Source: Brevundimonas diminuta 3F5N
GTDB lineage: Bacteria > Pseudomonadota > Alphaproteobacteria > Caulobacterales > Caulobacteraceae
Assembly: GCF_900163625.1 (NCBI RefSeq)
Contig: NZ_FUIE01000079.1
Location: 1 to 64,000, forward strand
Length of the DNA: 64,000 bases
Direction of reading: 5' to 3'
In this document: piece after piece, positions 9,322 to 17,964 of the stretch
Layout of the letters: each line of letters begins with the position of its first letter
How positions within the stretch are numbered: position 1 is the stretch's first letter
The notes under the pieces: generated by a model
What the model was told of the DNA's origin: nothing
Seen by the model: the letters and a program-made list of their open reading frames with translations, nothing else
Database searches by the model: none
Translations under genes and position numbers: made by a program

Positions 9322-10221
9322 TTAGGGTTGAAGCAGTCCTCGAGCCTGGGCCCAGCGAATCAACGGCTTGCGAGGCCAGCACAACAGCCAGGAGCAGGCG
9401 CTGTATTCACCCGTCTCGATCATGGCGCGGCGCGTGGGCGAAGAGGCGGAGGCGCGCTCATCGTGGATCTCGCCGCCGCCCTGATGGATCATGAAGGCGC
9501 CGTGGCTCGTCGGCGTGGTCCGCAGATAGGTCAGGCGCGAGCTTATGGTCTCCAGCGGCGGATCGAAGAACCAGCTGGAGCCGATGACGCCCGCCAGCTC
9601 TGGCCGCGTCTGCAGCAGGGCCGCCGCCGCGGCCCAGTTGCGTTCCCAACCCGCCTCGTTGAAGTCCGACAAATCGCGCGCCTCGGTGTGGGTCTCCAGC
9701 CAGGGTCGCCAGCCGCCCGCCTGAACCCAGGCGATCAGCGGACGGGGACCGCGCCCGCCCAGCATGTGCCGCACGACCAACCCCGGCCCGACGGGCGAGG
9801 ACAGGTCCAGCATCTGCGTCTTGCTGCCCGGCACGCTGAGCGCCAGTGCCACCCGCACGTCCTTGGCCCAGAAGTCGGGGTCATAGGGATCCGCCCCGCT
9901 GTCCAGATAGGCGGCCAGCCGGTCGATATAGGACGGATAGCCCGCCAGCACGGCCTGCGGCAGGCGCTCGGCGGCGATGCGGCCGGGCAGCTCCAGCGCC
10001 CAGGCGGCGATCAGGCCGCGCCTCTGGTCGTCGTTCGCCTCCGCGCCCAGCAAGCCGTCCACGGTGCGGGCGGCCAGCTCGAAATCCCAGTGGGGCGCGA
10101 CCTCGGCGGCGGCGCGGGCCGCGGCGTCCTTGAGCTCGTCCACACGGGCGCGGTCGGCGGGCGACAGATGCGACAGGGCGCGTTCAAAGGCGGCGGTCTG
10201 TTCGGGCGTGAGCTGGGTCAT
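9322..10221 (-). CDS. Conserved-type hypothetical protein
   Basis: A 299-residue protein that I cannot assign to a named family. It has an alpha-helical N-terminal half rich in Ala, Leu and charged residues ('LSPADRARVDELKDAAARAA') and a more mixed C-terminal half with many Trp ('WVQAGGWRPWLETHTEA', 'GSSWFFDPP') and a 'HGAFMIHQGG' segment. No signal peptide or membrane span is apparent. I placed the start at ATG 10221 ('MTQLTPEQTAAFER'); the frame continues upstream into the ispE end but without family-like sequence. It follows ispE on the same strand with about 35 bases between them, so it may be the last gene of that operon. Confidence 0.65.
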   Translation of the reverse strand: MTQLTPEQTAAFERALSHLSPADRARVDELKDAAARAAAEVAPHWDFELAARTVDGLLGAEANDDQRRGLIAAWALELPGRIAAERLPQAVLAGYPSYIDRLAAYLDSGADPYDPDFWAKDVRVALALSVPGSKTQMLDLSSPVGPGLVVRHMLGGRGPRPLIAWVQAGGWRPWLETHTEARDLSDFNEAGWERNWAAAAALLQTRPELAGVIGSSWFFDPPLETISSRLTYLRTTPTSHGAFMIHQGGGEIHDERASASSPTRRAMIETGEYSACSWLLCWPRKPLIRWAQARGLLQP

Positions 10222-10256
10222 GACCGCCAGCTTGGCCGCAGGGGCTGTAAATCCGG

Positions 10257-11156
10257 TTAAATAACCGCACGCGGTTCGATATCGGGCGCGCCCAACACCA
10301 CAGGCCGCGACCACCAGCCCGGCCGATCCAGGGCGAAGGCCGCCTCAATCGCCGCCGCGCGGTCGTCGAACAGGCCGAAAACCGTCGCCCCCGATCCCGA
10401 CATCCGCGTCAGCCGACAGCCCGGCGCGGCGCGCATGGCGGCCAGCGCCCCTTCGATGCCCGGCGTGACGGCCAGGGCGGGCGCCTCCAGGTCGTTCCGC
10501 TGAGCAGACAGCCAGTCGATGACAGAGGAGACGGACCAGTCGGCTGGCCCCGACGGCCGATCCGAAGCCCCGGCGGGCGCGGCGTCATAGGCGCGATAGA
10601 CCGCCCCCGTCGGCGACGGCAGGCCGGGATTCAGCAGCACGCCGTGCAGCGTGGGCAGGCGCGGTTCGTCCTCCAGCACCTCGCCGACGCCCGACGCCCA
10701 GGCCGGGCGCGCGCGCAGGCACATGGGTCCGTCCGCCCCCGCGGCCAGGGCCAGGCGTTCCAACTCGCCCTCCGTCAGATCAAGGCCGAGAAGACGCGCC
10801 GTCAGCCGCAGCGCCGTCCCCGCATCCGCCGAACCGCCGCCCAGACCGGCGGCGATGGGCAGGCGCTTGTCCAGGGTCACGGCCACGGGCGGATCGCCGA
10901 TCCCGGCCGCCCCGCCCAGGGCGCGCAGGGCCTTGAGGATCAGATTGTCCCCTTCCCCGTCCAGACCGGCCGAGAACGGCCCCTCGACCATCAGCGACAG
11001 GGCCTCGACGCGGCGCACCGTCACCCGGTCGCCGACGTCGGCGAAGGCGGCCAGGCTGACCAGCGGATGATAGCCGTCGGCCTGCACCGGCCCGACATGC
11101 AGCAGCAGGTTGATCTTGGCCGGCGCCAGGCCGCTCAGAGCATCGGAAACAGACAT
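10257..11156 (-). CDS. ispE: 4-diphosphocytidyl-2-C-methyl-D-erythritol kinase
   Basis: A 299-residue GHMP kinase that phosphorylates CDP-methylerythritol in the non-mevalonate isoprenoid pathway. The N-terminal substrate motif 'APAKINLLLHVGP' and the glycine-rich ATP loop 'IAAGLGGGSADAGTALRL' (about residues 90-108) are clear; the third GHMP motif is in 'MSGSGATVFGLF' near residue 260. Length is normal. The start at ATG 11156 lies 7 bases after the stop of the TPR gene, so the two are co-transcribed. Confidence 0.95.
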   Translation of the reverse strand: MSVSDALSGLAPAKINLLLHVGPVQADGYHPLVSLAAFADVGDRVTVRRVEALSLMVEGPFSAGLDGEGDNLILKALRALGGAAGIGDPPVAVTLDKRLPIAAGLGGGSADAGTALRLTARLLGLDLTEGELERLALAAGADGPMCLRARPAWASGVGEVLEDEPRLPTLHGVLLNPGLPSPTGAVYRAYDAAPAGASDRPSGPADWSVSSVIDWLSAQRNDLEAPALAVTPGIEGALAAMRAAPGCRLTRMSGSGATVFGLFDDRAAAIEAAFALDRPGWWSRPVVLGAPDIEPRAVI

Positions 11157-11163
11157 GGCGGCG

Positions 11164-13059
11164 TCAGTCGGCCGCGCCGCCCGCAGACCCCAGTCCCTTG
11201 TCCCCGGTCGGATCCTGGCCCAGGCGATCGCGCAACTTGCCCTCGACCTCGCTGCGGCGCTTGTCGTCGACCTCCAGCGTCAGGACGCGGTTCCACTGGA
11301 AGCCCGCCTCGCGCTGACGGCCCACGGCCCAATAGGCGTCGCCCAGGTGGTCGTTGATCTCGGCGTTGGCGGGCTCCTTGTCGACGGCGCCCTCCAGATT
11401 GACCACCGCCGCCTCATACTGCCCCTGACGGAACTGGGCCCAGCCGAGCGAGTCCTGGATGTTGCCGTCCTTGGGCTCAGCGGCGTGGGCGCGGGCGATC
11501 ATGGCGGAGCCTTCCTGCACCCGCGTCCCAGTGTCGACCCACAGGTAGCCGAGATAGTTCAACAGGGTCGGATTGTCGGGCTGCATCTGCAGGGCGGCCC
11601 ACAGCTCGGCCTCCGCCTCGGCGTCCCGGTCCAGGGATTCATAGGCGGCGCCGCGCAGGAAATGGACCTCGAAGCCCTGATCCGCCGTGTTCAGCAGCGG
11701 GCCGTTCAACAGCTCCAGCGCGGCTTCGTGCCGCTCCATCTGCATCAGCTGGCCGGCCAGCATATAGGCCACGCCCGCCTCATCCGGACGCACGGCGGCG
11801 GCGCGGCGCAGTTCGACCAGGGCCTCTTCATCCCGCCCCGCCTTGGCCAGGCTCATGGCCGTCTGGATGCGGGCGGCGGCGTAGAGGGCGGGCGAAGCCT
11901 CGCTGACCTCCGCCAGGGCGGCCCGGCCTGCCGGCTCGATTCCGCCCTGGATCAGGGTCTGGCCGACCAGAAGCTGGGTGTTGTCGCTGGGCGACAGATT
12001 CTGAGCCAGGCGCAGGTAGACGACGCCGAACTCATGGGCGCGCTGGGCGATCATCTGGTCAGCGGCGGTGCGCAGCGCCTGGGCGGCGCCCTCGCGGAAG
12101 TTCGGCAAGGCGGGCGGACGTCCCTTGGCCAGCACCCGCTCACGCCCCTGGATCACGCGCCGGTCGGCCGTTCCAGCGGTGATGGCGGCGTCATACTGGA
12201 CCAGGGCGTCCTCTCGGCGACCGCGCCGCTCCAGGAACTCGCCATACGGTTGGCGGAACAGGGCCCCGGCGATGGCGTGGCTGGTCAGGTCGCGCCATTC
12301 GGCATCGGCTTCGTCATAGCGACGGCGCTGTTCCAGCAGGCGGGCGCGATTGGCGCGCGCCACCATGGCGCTGACAGGATCAAAATCGGCGGGCGGCATG
12401 GCCAGGGCGCGGTCCCAGTCCTTGGCGGCGGCGGCGATCCAGCCCTGAACGTAAAAGCCCGCCCGGTCGTGCGGCTCGCCGACCGGGGCGTTGGTCAGCA
12501 AGGCGTCGGCGCGGCGAGCGTCGCCGCCGACGTAGATCTGAACCGCCTGCACCAGGCGTCCCGCCTGGACGATGACAGGCGAAACCTCGGGATCGGTCGG
12601 GGCGATGCGGCCCGCTTCGTCCAGATCACCAGCCAGAAGCGCGGCGGTGAAGGCCTGTTCGCGCACGCGCGGCTGTTCCGGCGTCAGGGCGTAGACGCGG
12701 CTGAGATAATCGGCCCCGATCGCGCTCTCGCCGCTGGTCAGGGCGTTGCGGCCCGCCAGATAGAGGCCGAAGGCGCTGTTCTTATGGGCGTCGAGCGGGA
12801 TCGGCGCCCATTCGGCGGGAATGGGCGCGACCTTGGGGTCTTCGGGCGTTTCCGGCTCGTCCGCGATGATGATGTGCGGAACGGGATCGCCGTTCGGCTC
12901 GGCGTCCTGCGCTTCAGCGTCCTGCGCGTCCGCCGGAGCTTCGGCCGGCGTTTCCGGGGCGGGCTCGGGAGCCTCCTGCGCCAGGGACGGCGCGGCCAGC
13001 GACAGCGCAAGGGCGGAAGCCGCCAGGAACAGGACAGGGCGAGAAGAGACGAAACGCAT
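11164..13059 (-). CDS. Secreted tetratricopeptide repeat protein
   Basis: A 631-residue exported protein. ATG 13059 gives a classic signal peptide ('RFVSSRPVLFLAASALALSL', cleavage near 'APSLAQEA'), so the longer frame starting at 13290 is rejected. An acidic Pro/Ala linker follows (residues about 28-75). The rest is a chain of helical repeats with TPR character, clearest at the C-terminal end ('ALQMQPDNPTLLNYLGYLW', 'DSLGWAQFRQGQYEAAVVNL', 'INDHLGDAYWAVGRQREA'). It probably acts in the periplasm as a protein-interaction scaffold. The same neighbourhood (ETF-QO, TPR protein, ispE) is, as far as I recall, shared with other Caulobacterales; its role is not known to me. Confidence 0.85.
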   Translation of the reverse strand: MRFVSSRPVLFLAASALALSLAAPSLAQEAPEPAPETPAEAPADAQDAEAQDAEPNGDPVPHIIIADEPETPEDPKVAPIPAEWAPIPLDAHKNSAFGLYLAGRNALTSGESAIGADYLSRVYALTPEQPRVREQAFTAALLAGDLDEAGRIAPTDPEVSPVIVQAGRLVQAVQIYVGGDARRADALLTNAPVGEPHDRAGFYVQGWIAAAAKDWDRALAMPPADFDPVSAMVARANRARLLEQRRRYDEADAEWRDLTSHAIAGALFRQPYGEFLERRGRREDALVQYDAAITAGTADRRVIQGRERVLAKGRPPALPNFREGAAQALRTAADQMIAQRAHEFGVVYLRLAQNLSPSDNTQLLVGQTLIQGGIEPAGRAALAEVSEASPALYAAARIQTAMSLAKAGRDEEALVELRRAAAVRPDEAGVAYMLAGQLMQMERHEAALELLNGPLLNTADQGFEVHFLRGAAYESLDRDAEAEAELWAALQMQPDNPTLLNYLGYLWVDTGTRVQEGSAMIARAHAAEPKDGNIQDSLGWAQFRQGQYEAAVVNLEGAVDKEPANAEINDHLGDAYWAVGRQREAGFQWNRVLTLEVDDKRRSEVEGKLRDRLGQDPTGDKGLGSAGGAAD

Positions 13060-13125
13060 GGTCGGACCCTTCACGCTTTCCCTTTCGCCCGCAAGATCAT
13101 GTGGAGGAAAAGCAGCGCAACGCTT

Positions 13126-13301
13126 CACCCTCCCCTTCATGGGGAGGGTGGTCGGAGCGAAGCGACGAGCGGGTGGGGAGGGCCAGGTGATCCTGGGCGC
13201 CGCGCTTGATTTGCCTTGCCGCCCACACCCGACTTGGCTGCTCCGCGCCGCCCTTCGGGTCGGCCTGACGGCCTCAGCCACCCTCCCCATGATGGGGAGG
13301 G
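13126..13301. repeat. Palindromic intergenic element between ETF-QO and the TPR gene
   Basis: Two hairpin units (accctcccc-ttcat-ggggagggt at 13127-13149 and ccctcccc-atgat-ggggaggg at 13281-13301) bracket about 130 bases, and the inner flanks ('gagcgggtgggg' and 'cacccgac') also tend to pair. The design matches the element at 1428-1568 (self-paired arms in inverted order) with different arm sequences. It lies in the 260-base gap between two minus-strand genes and may attenuate read-through. Confidence 0.7.
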
Positions 13302-13319
13302 AAAAGCCGCGCGCGTGTC

Positions 13320-15080
13320 TTACATGTTCGGATAGTTCGGGCCGCCGCCGCCTTCCGGCGTGGTCCAGACGATGTTCTGCGACGGGTCCTTGATGTCGCA
13401 GGTTTTGCAGTGGACGCAGTTCTGGGCGTTGATGACGAAGCGCGGATCGGCGCGGTTCGCCTCGTCCGCATAGACGACTTCATACACGCCCGCCGGGCAA
13501 TACAGCCGCGCCGGCTCGCCGTACTTCGGCAGGTTGACGGTGATCGGCACGGACGGGTCCAGCAGCTTCAGGTGCGCGGGCTGGTCCTCGGCGTGGTTGG
13601 TGTTGGAGATGAAGACGCTCGACAGCTTGTCGAACGACAGCTTCCCGTCCGGCTTGGGATAGGCGATCGGCTTGTGCTGCGAGGCGGGCTCGGTCGAGGC
13701 CGCGTCGGTCTTGCCGTGGCGCATGGTGCCGAAGAAGGAGAAGCCGCCCGTCAGGTGGTTGACCCACAGGTCGAACATGCCGACCGCCCCGCCCATCATG
13801 GTGCCCAGCTTGGACAGCAGGGGCTTGGCGTTGCGGACGACCTTCAGCTCCTTATAGACCCAAGAGCGCAGGTAGGCCGCCTGATAGGCGCTCAGCACGT
13901 CGCCCTCGCGGCCTTCCATGACGGCGTCATAGGCGGCGTCGGCGGCCAGCATGCCGGTCTTCATGGCGTTGTGGCTGCCCTTGATGCGCGGCACGTTCAC
14001 GAAGCCCGCCGAACAGCCGATCAGGGCGCCGCCGGGGAAGGCCAGTTTCGGCACCGACTGGAAGCCGCCCTCGGTGATGGCGCGGGCGCCGTAGGAGACG
14101 CGCGTGCCGCCTTCCAGATGCTCGGCGATGGCCGGGTGGTGCTTGAACTGCTGGAACTCGTCGAACGGCGACAGGAAGGGGTTCTTGTAGTTCAGGTGGA
14201 CGACGAAGCCGACGGACACATAACGGTCGCCGAAGTGGTACAGGAACGATCCGCCGCCCGTCTTGTCGTCCAGCGGCCAGCCGGTCGTGTGCTGGACCAG
14301 GCCGGGCTGGTGCTTCTCGGCGGGGATCTGCCACAGCTCCTTCAGGCCGATGCCGAACTTCTGCGGATCGGCGGCGTCGCACAGGTTGTGGCGGGCCATG
14401 ATGGTCTTGGCCAGCGAGCCGCGCACGCCCTCGGCGATGAAGACGTATTTGCCGTGCAGTTCGAGGCCCGGTTGGAACTCGCCGGTCGGCTTGCCCTCGC
14501 GGTCGATGCCGAAGACGCCCGCGACGACGCCCTTCACCCGGCCCGTCTCTTCTTCCCAGACGACGTGGCTGGCGGCCATGCCGGGATAGACTTCGACGCC
14601 CAGCGCCTCGGCCTGTTCGGCCAGCCAGCGCGCGACATTGCCCAGCGAGGCGATGTAGCAGCCGTCGTTGTGCATGAAGGGCGGCAGGGCGAACATCGGC
14701 AGGGACGCCTGCCCCTGCGGGCCCAGGACCAGGAACTTGTCCTTGGTCACCGGCGTCTCCAGCGGGGCGCCGCGTTCCTTCCAGTCGGGGAACAGCTCGT
14801 TCAGCGCCTTGGGGTCGATGACGGCGCCCGACAGGACGTGGCCGCCGATCTCGGCCGACTTCTCCAGCACGGCGACGGAAATCTCCTTCCCGTCCTTCTC
14901 GGCCCGCTGTTTCAGGCGGATGGCGGCGGACAGGCCCGCGGGGCCGCCGCCGACGATGACGACGTCATATTCCATGACCTCACGCTCGACGCCCGACAGG
15001 GCCTCCAGCGGCGGCAGGTTGTCGATGACGGCTTCCTGCCATGCGTTCCTGGCGCCGCCTTCGATCATTTCCTCGGCCAT
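13320..15080 (-). CDS. Electron-transfer flavoprotein:ubiquinone oxidoreductase
   Basis: A 586-residue flavoprotein with one FAD and one [4Fe-4S] cluster that passes electrons from ETF, reduced by acyl-CoA dehydrogenases, to membrane ubiquinone. The FAD-binding 'YDVVIVGGGPAGLSAAIRLK' is near residue 40; the middle has 'PRIKGSHNAMKTGMLAADA', typical of ETF-QO; the C-terminus has the cluster ligands in 'NAQNCVHCKTCDIKDPSQNI' with a further Cys in 'LYCPAGVYE'. I placed the start at ATG 15080 because 'aggggac' sits directly upstream; a TTG at 15146 would extend the frame by 22 residues. Divergent from the uracil-DNA glycosylase gene. Confidence 0.96.
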   Translation of the reverse strand: MAEEMIEGGARNAWQEAVIDNLPPLEALSGVEREVMEYDVVIVGGGPAGLSAAIRLKQRAEKDGKEISVAVLEKSAEIGGHVLSGAVIDPKALNELFPDWKERGAPLETPVTKDKFLVLGPQGQASLPMFALPPFMHNDGCYIASLGNVARWLAEQAEALGVEVYPGMAASHVVWEEETGRVKGVVAGVFGIDREGKPTGEFQPGLELHGKYVFIAEGVRGSLAKTIMARHNLCDAADPQKFGIGLKELWQIPAEKHQPGLVQHTTGWPLDDKTGGGSFLYHFGDRYVSVGFVVHLNYKNPFLSPFDEFQQFKHHPAIAEHLEGGTRVSYGARAITEGGFQSVPKLAFPGGALIGCSAGFVNVPRIKGSHNAMKTGMLAADAAYDAVMEGREGDVLSAYQAAYLRSWVYKELKVVRNAKPLLSKLGTMMGGAVGMFDLWVNHLTGGFSFFGTMRHGKTDAASTEPASQHKPIAYPKPDGKLSFDKLSSVFISNTNHAEDQPAHLKLLDPSVPITVNLPKYGEPARLYCPAGVYEVVYADEANRADPRFVINAQNCVHCKTCDIKDPSQNIVWTTPEGGGGPNYPNM

Positions 15081-15166
15081 GTCCCCTGAATCCTCGTTGT
15101 CGTCGTGGTTATCCGCCTTATCGGGAGGTGACGCGGGGGCGGTCAAGGCCTATTGCCTATGGTCAT

Positions 15167-15976
15167 ATGAACGCCCCTTCCCTCGACATGGCTGCCGCAG
15201 AGGCCCTGTTCGCCTTCTGGCGCGACGCAGGCGTGGACGCCTGTTTCGAGGAAGCGCCGGTCGACCGCACCGTCTTCGTCGCCCCCGTCGCGGCCAAGGG
15301 ACCGGCCACGATCACGCCCCTGCGCGCCCCCGGCGCCGCGCCCGCACCCGGCGAAGCGGCGGCCGAAGCGCGACGCCTGGCGGCGGCGGCGACCACCCTG
15401 GACGAACTGGCCGAGGCCATCGCCGCCTTCGAGGGCTGCCCCCTGCGCGCCATGGGCGCCCGCCAGTCCGTCTTCGCGCGTGGCAATCCGCAAGGCTCAC
15501 TGATGATCGTCGGCGAAGGCCCCGGCGCCGAAGAGGACGTGCGCGGCCAGCCCTTCGTCGGCCAGGCGGGCCAGTTGCTGGACCGCATCCTGACGGCGGC
15601 GGACCTGCTGGACGAAGCCTTCATCACCAACACCGTCTTCTGGAAGACGCCCGGCAACCGCACCCCGACGCCGCAGGAACAGGCGGTCTGCGCCCCCTTC
15701 GTCGAGCGCGCCCTGGCTCTGCTGAAGCCCAAGGCCGTGCTGCTGGTCGGCGCGGCCGCCGCCAAGGCCGTGCTGAAGACCGACGACGGCATCATGCGTA
15801 CGCGCGGCCAGTGGCGCGAATGGCGATTGTCCGAAGGCGGAATCGCCGCGCCCGTCATGGCCACCCTCCACCCCGCCTTCCTGCTGCGTCAGCCGCAGGC
15901 CAAGGGCTTGGTTTGGAAGGACATTCTAGATTTGTCCGCTCGACTGCGCGGCGAAGTGGTTGAGCCGGGCGCCTGA
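15167..15976 (+). CDS. Uracil-DNA glycosylase, family 4-like, with incomplete Fe-S ligands
   Basis: A 269-residue member of the uracil-DNA glycosylase superfamily that removes uracil from DNA. Motif A 'GEGPGAEEDVRGQPFVG', 'NTVFWKTPGNRTPTPQE' and the C-terminal 'ATLHPAFLLR' (motif B) match family 4. In classical members four Cys bind a [4Fe-4S] cluster. Here the first ligand position of the usual C-x-x-C is Phe ('FEGCPL') and the ligand before 'PGNR' is Trp ('VFWKTPGNR'), leaving Cys only in 'EGC' and 'AVC'. The N-terminal 85 residues are a low-complexity Ala-rich extension. Start chosen at ATG 15167. It could be a cluster-less relative rather than a true family 4 enzyme. Confidence 0.88.
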   Translation: MNAPSLDMAAAEALFAFWRDAGVDACFEEAPVDRTVFVAPVAAKGPATITPLRAPGAAPAPGEAAAEARRLAAAATTLDELAEAIAAFEGCPLRAMGARQSVFARGNPQGSLMIVGEGPGAEEDVRGQPFVGQAGQLLDRILTAADLLDEAFITNTVFWKTPGNRTPTPQEQAVCAPFVERALALLKPKAVLLVGAAAAKAVLKTDDGIMRTRGQWREWRLSEGGIAAPVMATLHPAFLLRQPQAKGLVWKDILDLSARLRGEVVEPGA

Positions 15977-16071
15977 TTCAGGCATCCTGAACCCTTGGAG
16001 ACCAGTCCGCAGAGCGTCGTAGAATCCCGGATCGAGACGGGGCCGACGCCGACGAAGGGGGCCGCCGCGTC

Positions 16072-17763
16072 ATGTATTCTATCCGTCGGGCGCGTCATGC
16101 GTCCCTGTTCGCCTTCGCGCTTTGCGCCATGGCTGCGCCCCTCGCCCAGGCTGAAGATGTCGACACCTCCCGACCCTATGCCGACGCCGGCGCAGACGCC
16201 TCGCCTTCGCCTACGGCGCTGAGCAGCGAAGACCGGCTCAGCTACACCACGGCCTTCGACGCCCTGCGGCGCGGCGACCTGGAGCTGGCCCGCGCCTCGG
16301 CGCGCCAGGCCAAGGACCGCGTCCTGCTGGGTCAGGTCGAGTTCGAGCGCCTGTTCCACCCCAGCCACGTCGCCAGCTATGACGAACTGGCGGCCTGGCT
16401 CGAGACCTACTCCGACCTGCCGATGGCCGAGCGGGTCTACACCCTGGCGATGCGGCGCCTGCCCGACGGCGCGCCCGAGCCCAAGCGCCCCGGCGGCCTT
16501 CTGACCCGCACCTGGGCCAGCCTGACCGGCCCCAGCGACGGCGGCGTCAACGACCCGGCCAAGGCCGCGCGCGTGGCCCTGAACAACGACGACCTGGCCG
16601 GCGCCTACGCCACGGGCCAGCAGATCGGCGACTGGTGGACCGCAGGCCTGGCCGCCTGGCGCATGGAGCAGCACGCCGACGCCTTCCAGGCCTTCGAGCA
16701 CGTCGCCCAGGACCCGACCGAGGATCCCTGGGTCCGCTCGGGCGGCGCCTTCTGGGCGGCGCGAGCCGCGGGCCAGTCAGGCCGCCAGGACCGCGCCACC
16801 GAATATCTGCGCCAGGCCGCGCGCTGGCCGGCCACCTTCTACGGCCAGATCGCCCTGCGTCAGTTGGGCGAGGAGCCGGTGATCGAGAACCAGGGGCCCC
16901 GCCCCTATGAAGCGACGCTGCAACGCGCCTCCTTCACGCCCGAACCGATCGGCGTCGATGCGCGCGAACTAAACGCCTTTATCCGCTCAGACGAAGACGC
17001 CCGCCGCACCGTCGCCCTGTACGAGGTCGGCCGCCGCAACGACGCCGAACAGGCGGCCCGCAACGGCCTGCGCGCCGCCAGCGGCGACAGCGCCGCGCGC
17101 CAGATGTGGGTCGGCCTGTATCGCCTGGTCGCGCCTGGCCGCGCGGCCCAGTCCGAGGCCAGCCGCATCGACGCCGCCCGCTATCCGATGCCGGACCTGC
17201 AGCCGATGGGCGGCTTCACCATCGAGAAGGCCCTCGTCTACGCCATCGCGCGCAAGGAGACGGACTTCAACGCCAGCGCGCGTTCGGGCGCCGGCGCCTA
17301 TGGCCTGATGCAGGTGATGCCGACCACGGCCGCCCACATGACCGGCGACCAGGGCTATGTCCGCACGCCCCAGCGCCTGCTGGACCCGGCGGTGAACATG
17401 AAGCTGGGTCAAGACTATGTGAACCGCCTGTTCCAGATCGAGTCCTTCCAGGGCGACCTGCTGAAGGCGGTGGCCTCCTACAACGCCGGGCCGGGGCCGA
17501 TGCTGGCGGCGATCCGCAAGCTGGGCGCCGACGCCGATCCGCTGTTGCTGATCGAGACCATCGACGTGCCCCAGGCGCGCGAATACGTGGAGAAGGTCGT
17601 CGCCGCCTACTGGATCTATCAGCGCATGATGGGCGGGCCGGTGAAGACGCTGGACGCCGTGGCCTCGGGCGCGCGCGCCGTGCCGATCCGCCTGGATTAC
17701 GTCGCGCCGCCCCCCGCGCCCTTGCAGGTCGCCGAGGCCGTGCTGGGCGGCGGCTCGCGCTGA
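16072..17763 (+). CDS. Soluble lytic murein transglycosylase (SLT family)
   Basis: A 563-residue periplasmic enzyme that cleaves peptidoglycan glycan strands with 1,6-anhydro-muramic acid formation. It has a signal peptide (about 1-27, ending 'APLAQA'), a long helical superhelix domain of the Slt70 type (about 60-375) and a C-terminal SLT lysozyme-like domain (about 380-530). The catalytic Glu is in 'ARKETDFNASARSGAGAYG', followed by 'LMQVMPTTA' and 'ASYNAGPGPM'. Start at ATG 16072, preceded by a G-rich binding site. Probably its own transcript, about 95 bases after the uracil-DNA glycosylase. Confidence 0.94.
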   Translation: MYSIRRARHASLFAFALCAMAAPLAQAEDVDTSRPYADAGADASPSPTALSSEDRLSYTTAFDALRRGDLELARASARQAKDRVLLGQVEFERLFHPSHVASYDELAAWLETYSDLPMAERVYTLAMRRLPDGAPEPKRPGGLLTRTWASLTGPSDGGVNDPAKAARVALNNDDLAGAYATGQQIGDWWTAGLAAWRMEQHADAFQAFEHVAQDPTEDPWVRSGGAFWAARAAGQSGRQDRATEYLRQAARWPATFYGQIALRQLGEEPVIENQGPRPYEATLQRASFTPEPIGVDARELNAFIRSDEDARRTVALYEVGRRNDAEQAARNGLRAASGDSAARQMWVGLYRLVAPGRAAQSEASRIDAARYPMPDLQPMGGFTIEKALVYAIARKETDFNASARSGAGAYGLMQVMPTTAAHMTGDQGYVRTPQRLLDPAVNMKLGQDYVNRLFQIESFQGDLLKAVASYNAGPGPMLAAIRKLGADADPLLLIETIDVPQAREYVEKVVAAYWIYQRMMGGPVKTLDAVASGARAVPIRLDYVAPPPAPLQVAEAVLGGGSR

Positions 17764-17785
17764 GGCCCGCATTAAGGCTGAAGCC

Positions 17786-17896
17786 TCAGACCATCAGGGT
17801 CAGAAGCGACGTCCACACCAGGGCCATGACCACCGCCGCCAGAGCGTAGGCTCTGGCCGTGCGGCCCCAGTCGGTGTTCCTGCTGATCGCACGCAT
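17786..17896 (-). CDS. Candidate 36-residue single-span membrane protein
   Basis: An ATG at 17896 with a strong ribosome binding site ('ggaggggcgg' ending 3-7 bases upstream) opens a 36-residue frame. The N-terminus is positively charged ('MRAISRNTDWGRTARAYA') and the rest is one hydrophobic helix ('LAAVVMALVWTSLLTLMV'), the layout of a small inner-membrane protein with the N-terminus inside. It lies antisense in the gap between the lytic transglycosylase and the GST-like gene. No family is recognised. Support is the binding site, charge pattern and clean helix; it is short enough that chance is possible. Confidence 0.5.
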   Translation of the reverse strand: MRAISRNTDWGRTARAYALAAVVMALVWTSLLTLMV

Positions 17897-17964
17897 GGCT
17901 CCGCCCCTCCGAGAACAAGCTGAACTATAGGGACGCACTCTTAAACCAGCGTTCTCAGAATCAG

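Noticed and set aside
10254-10276. Overlapping small palindromes (cggttaaataaccg, aaccgcacgcggtt)
   Set aside because: They lie at the very end of ispE and are short; no T-run or known operator shape.
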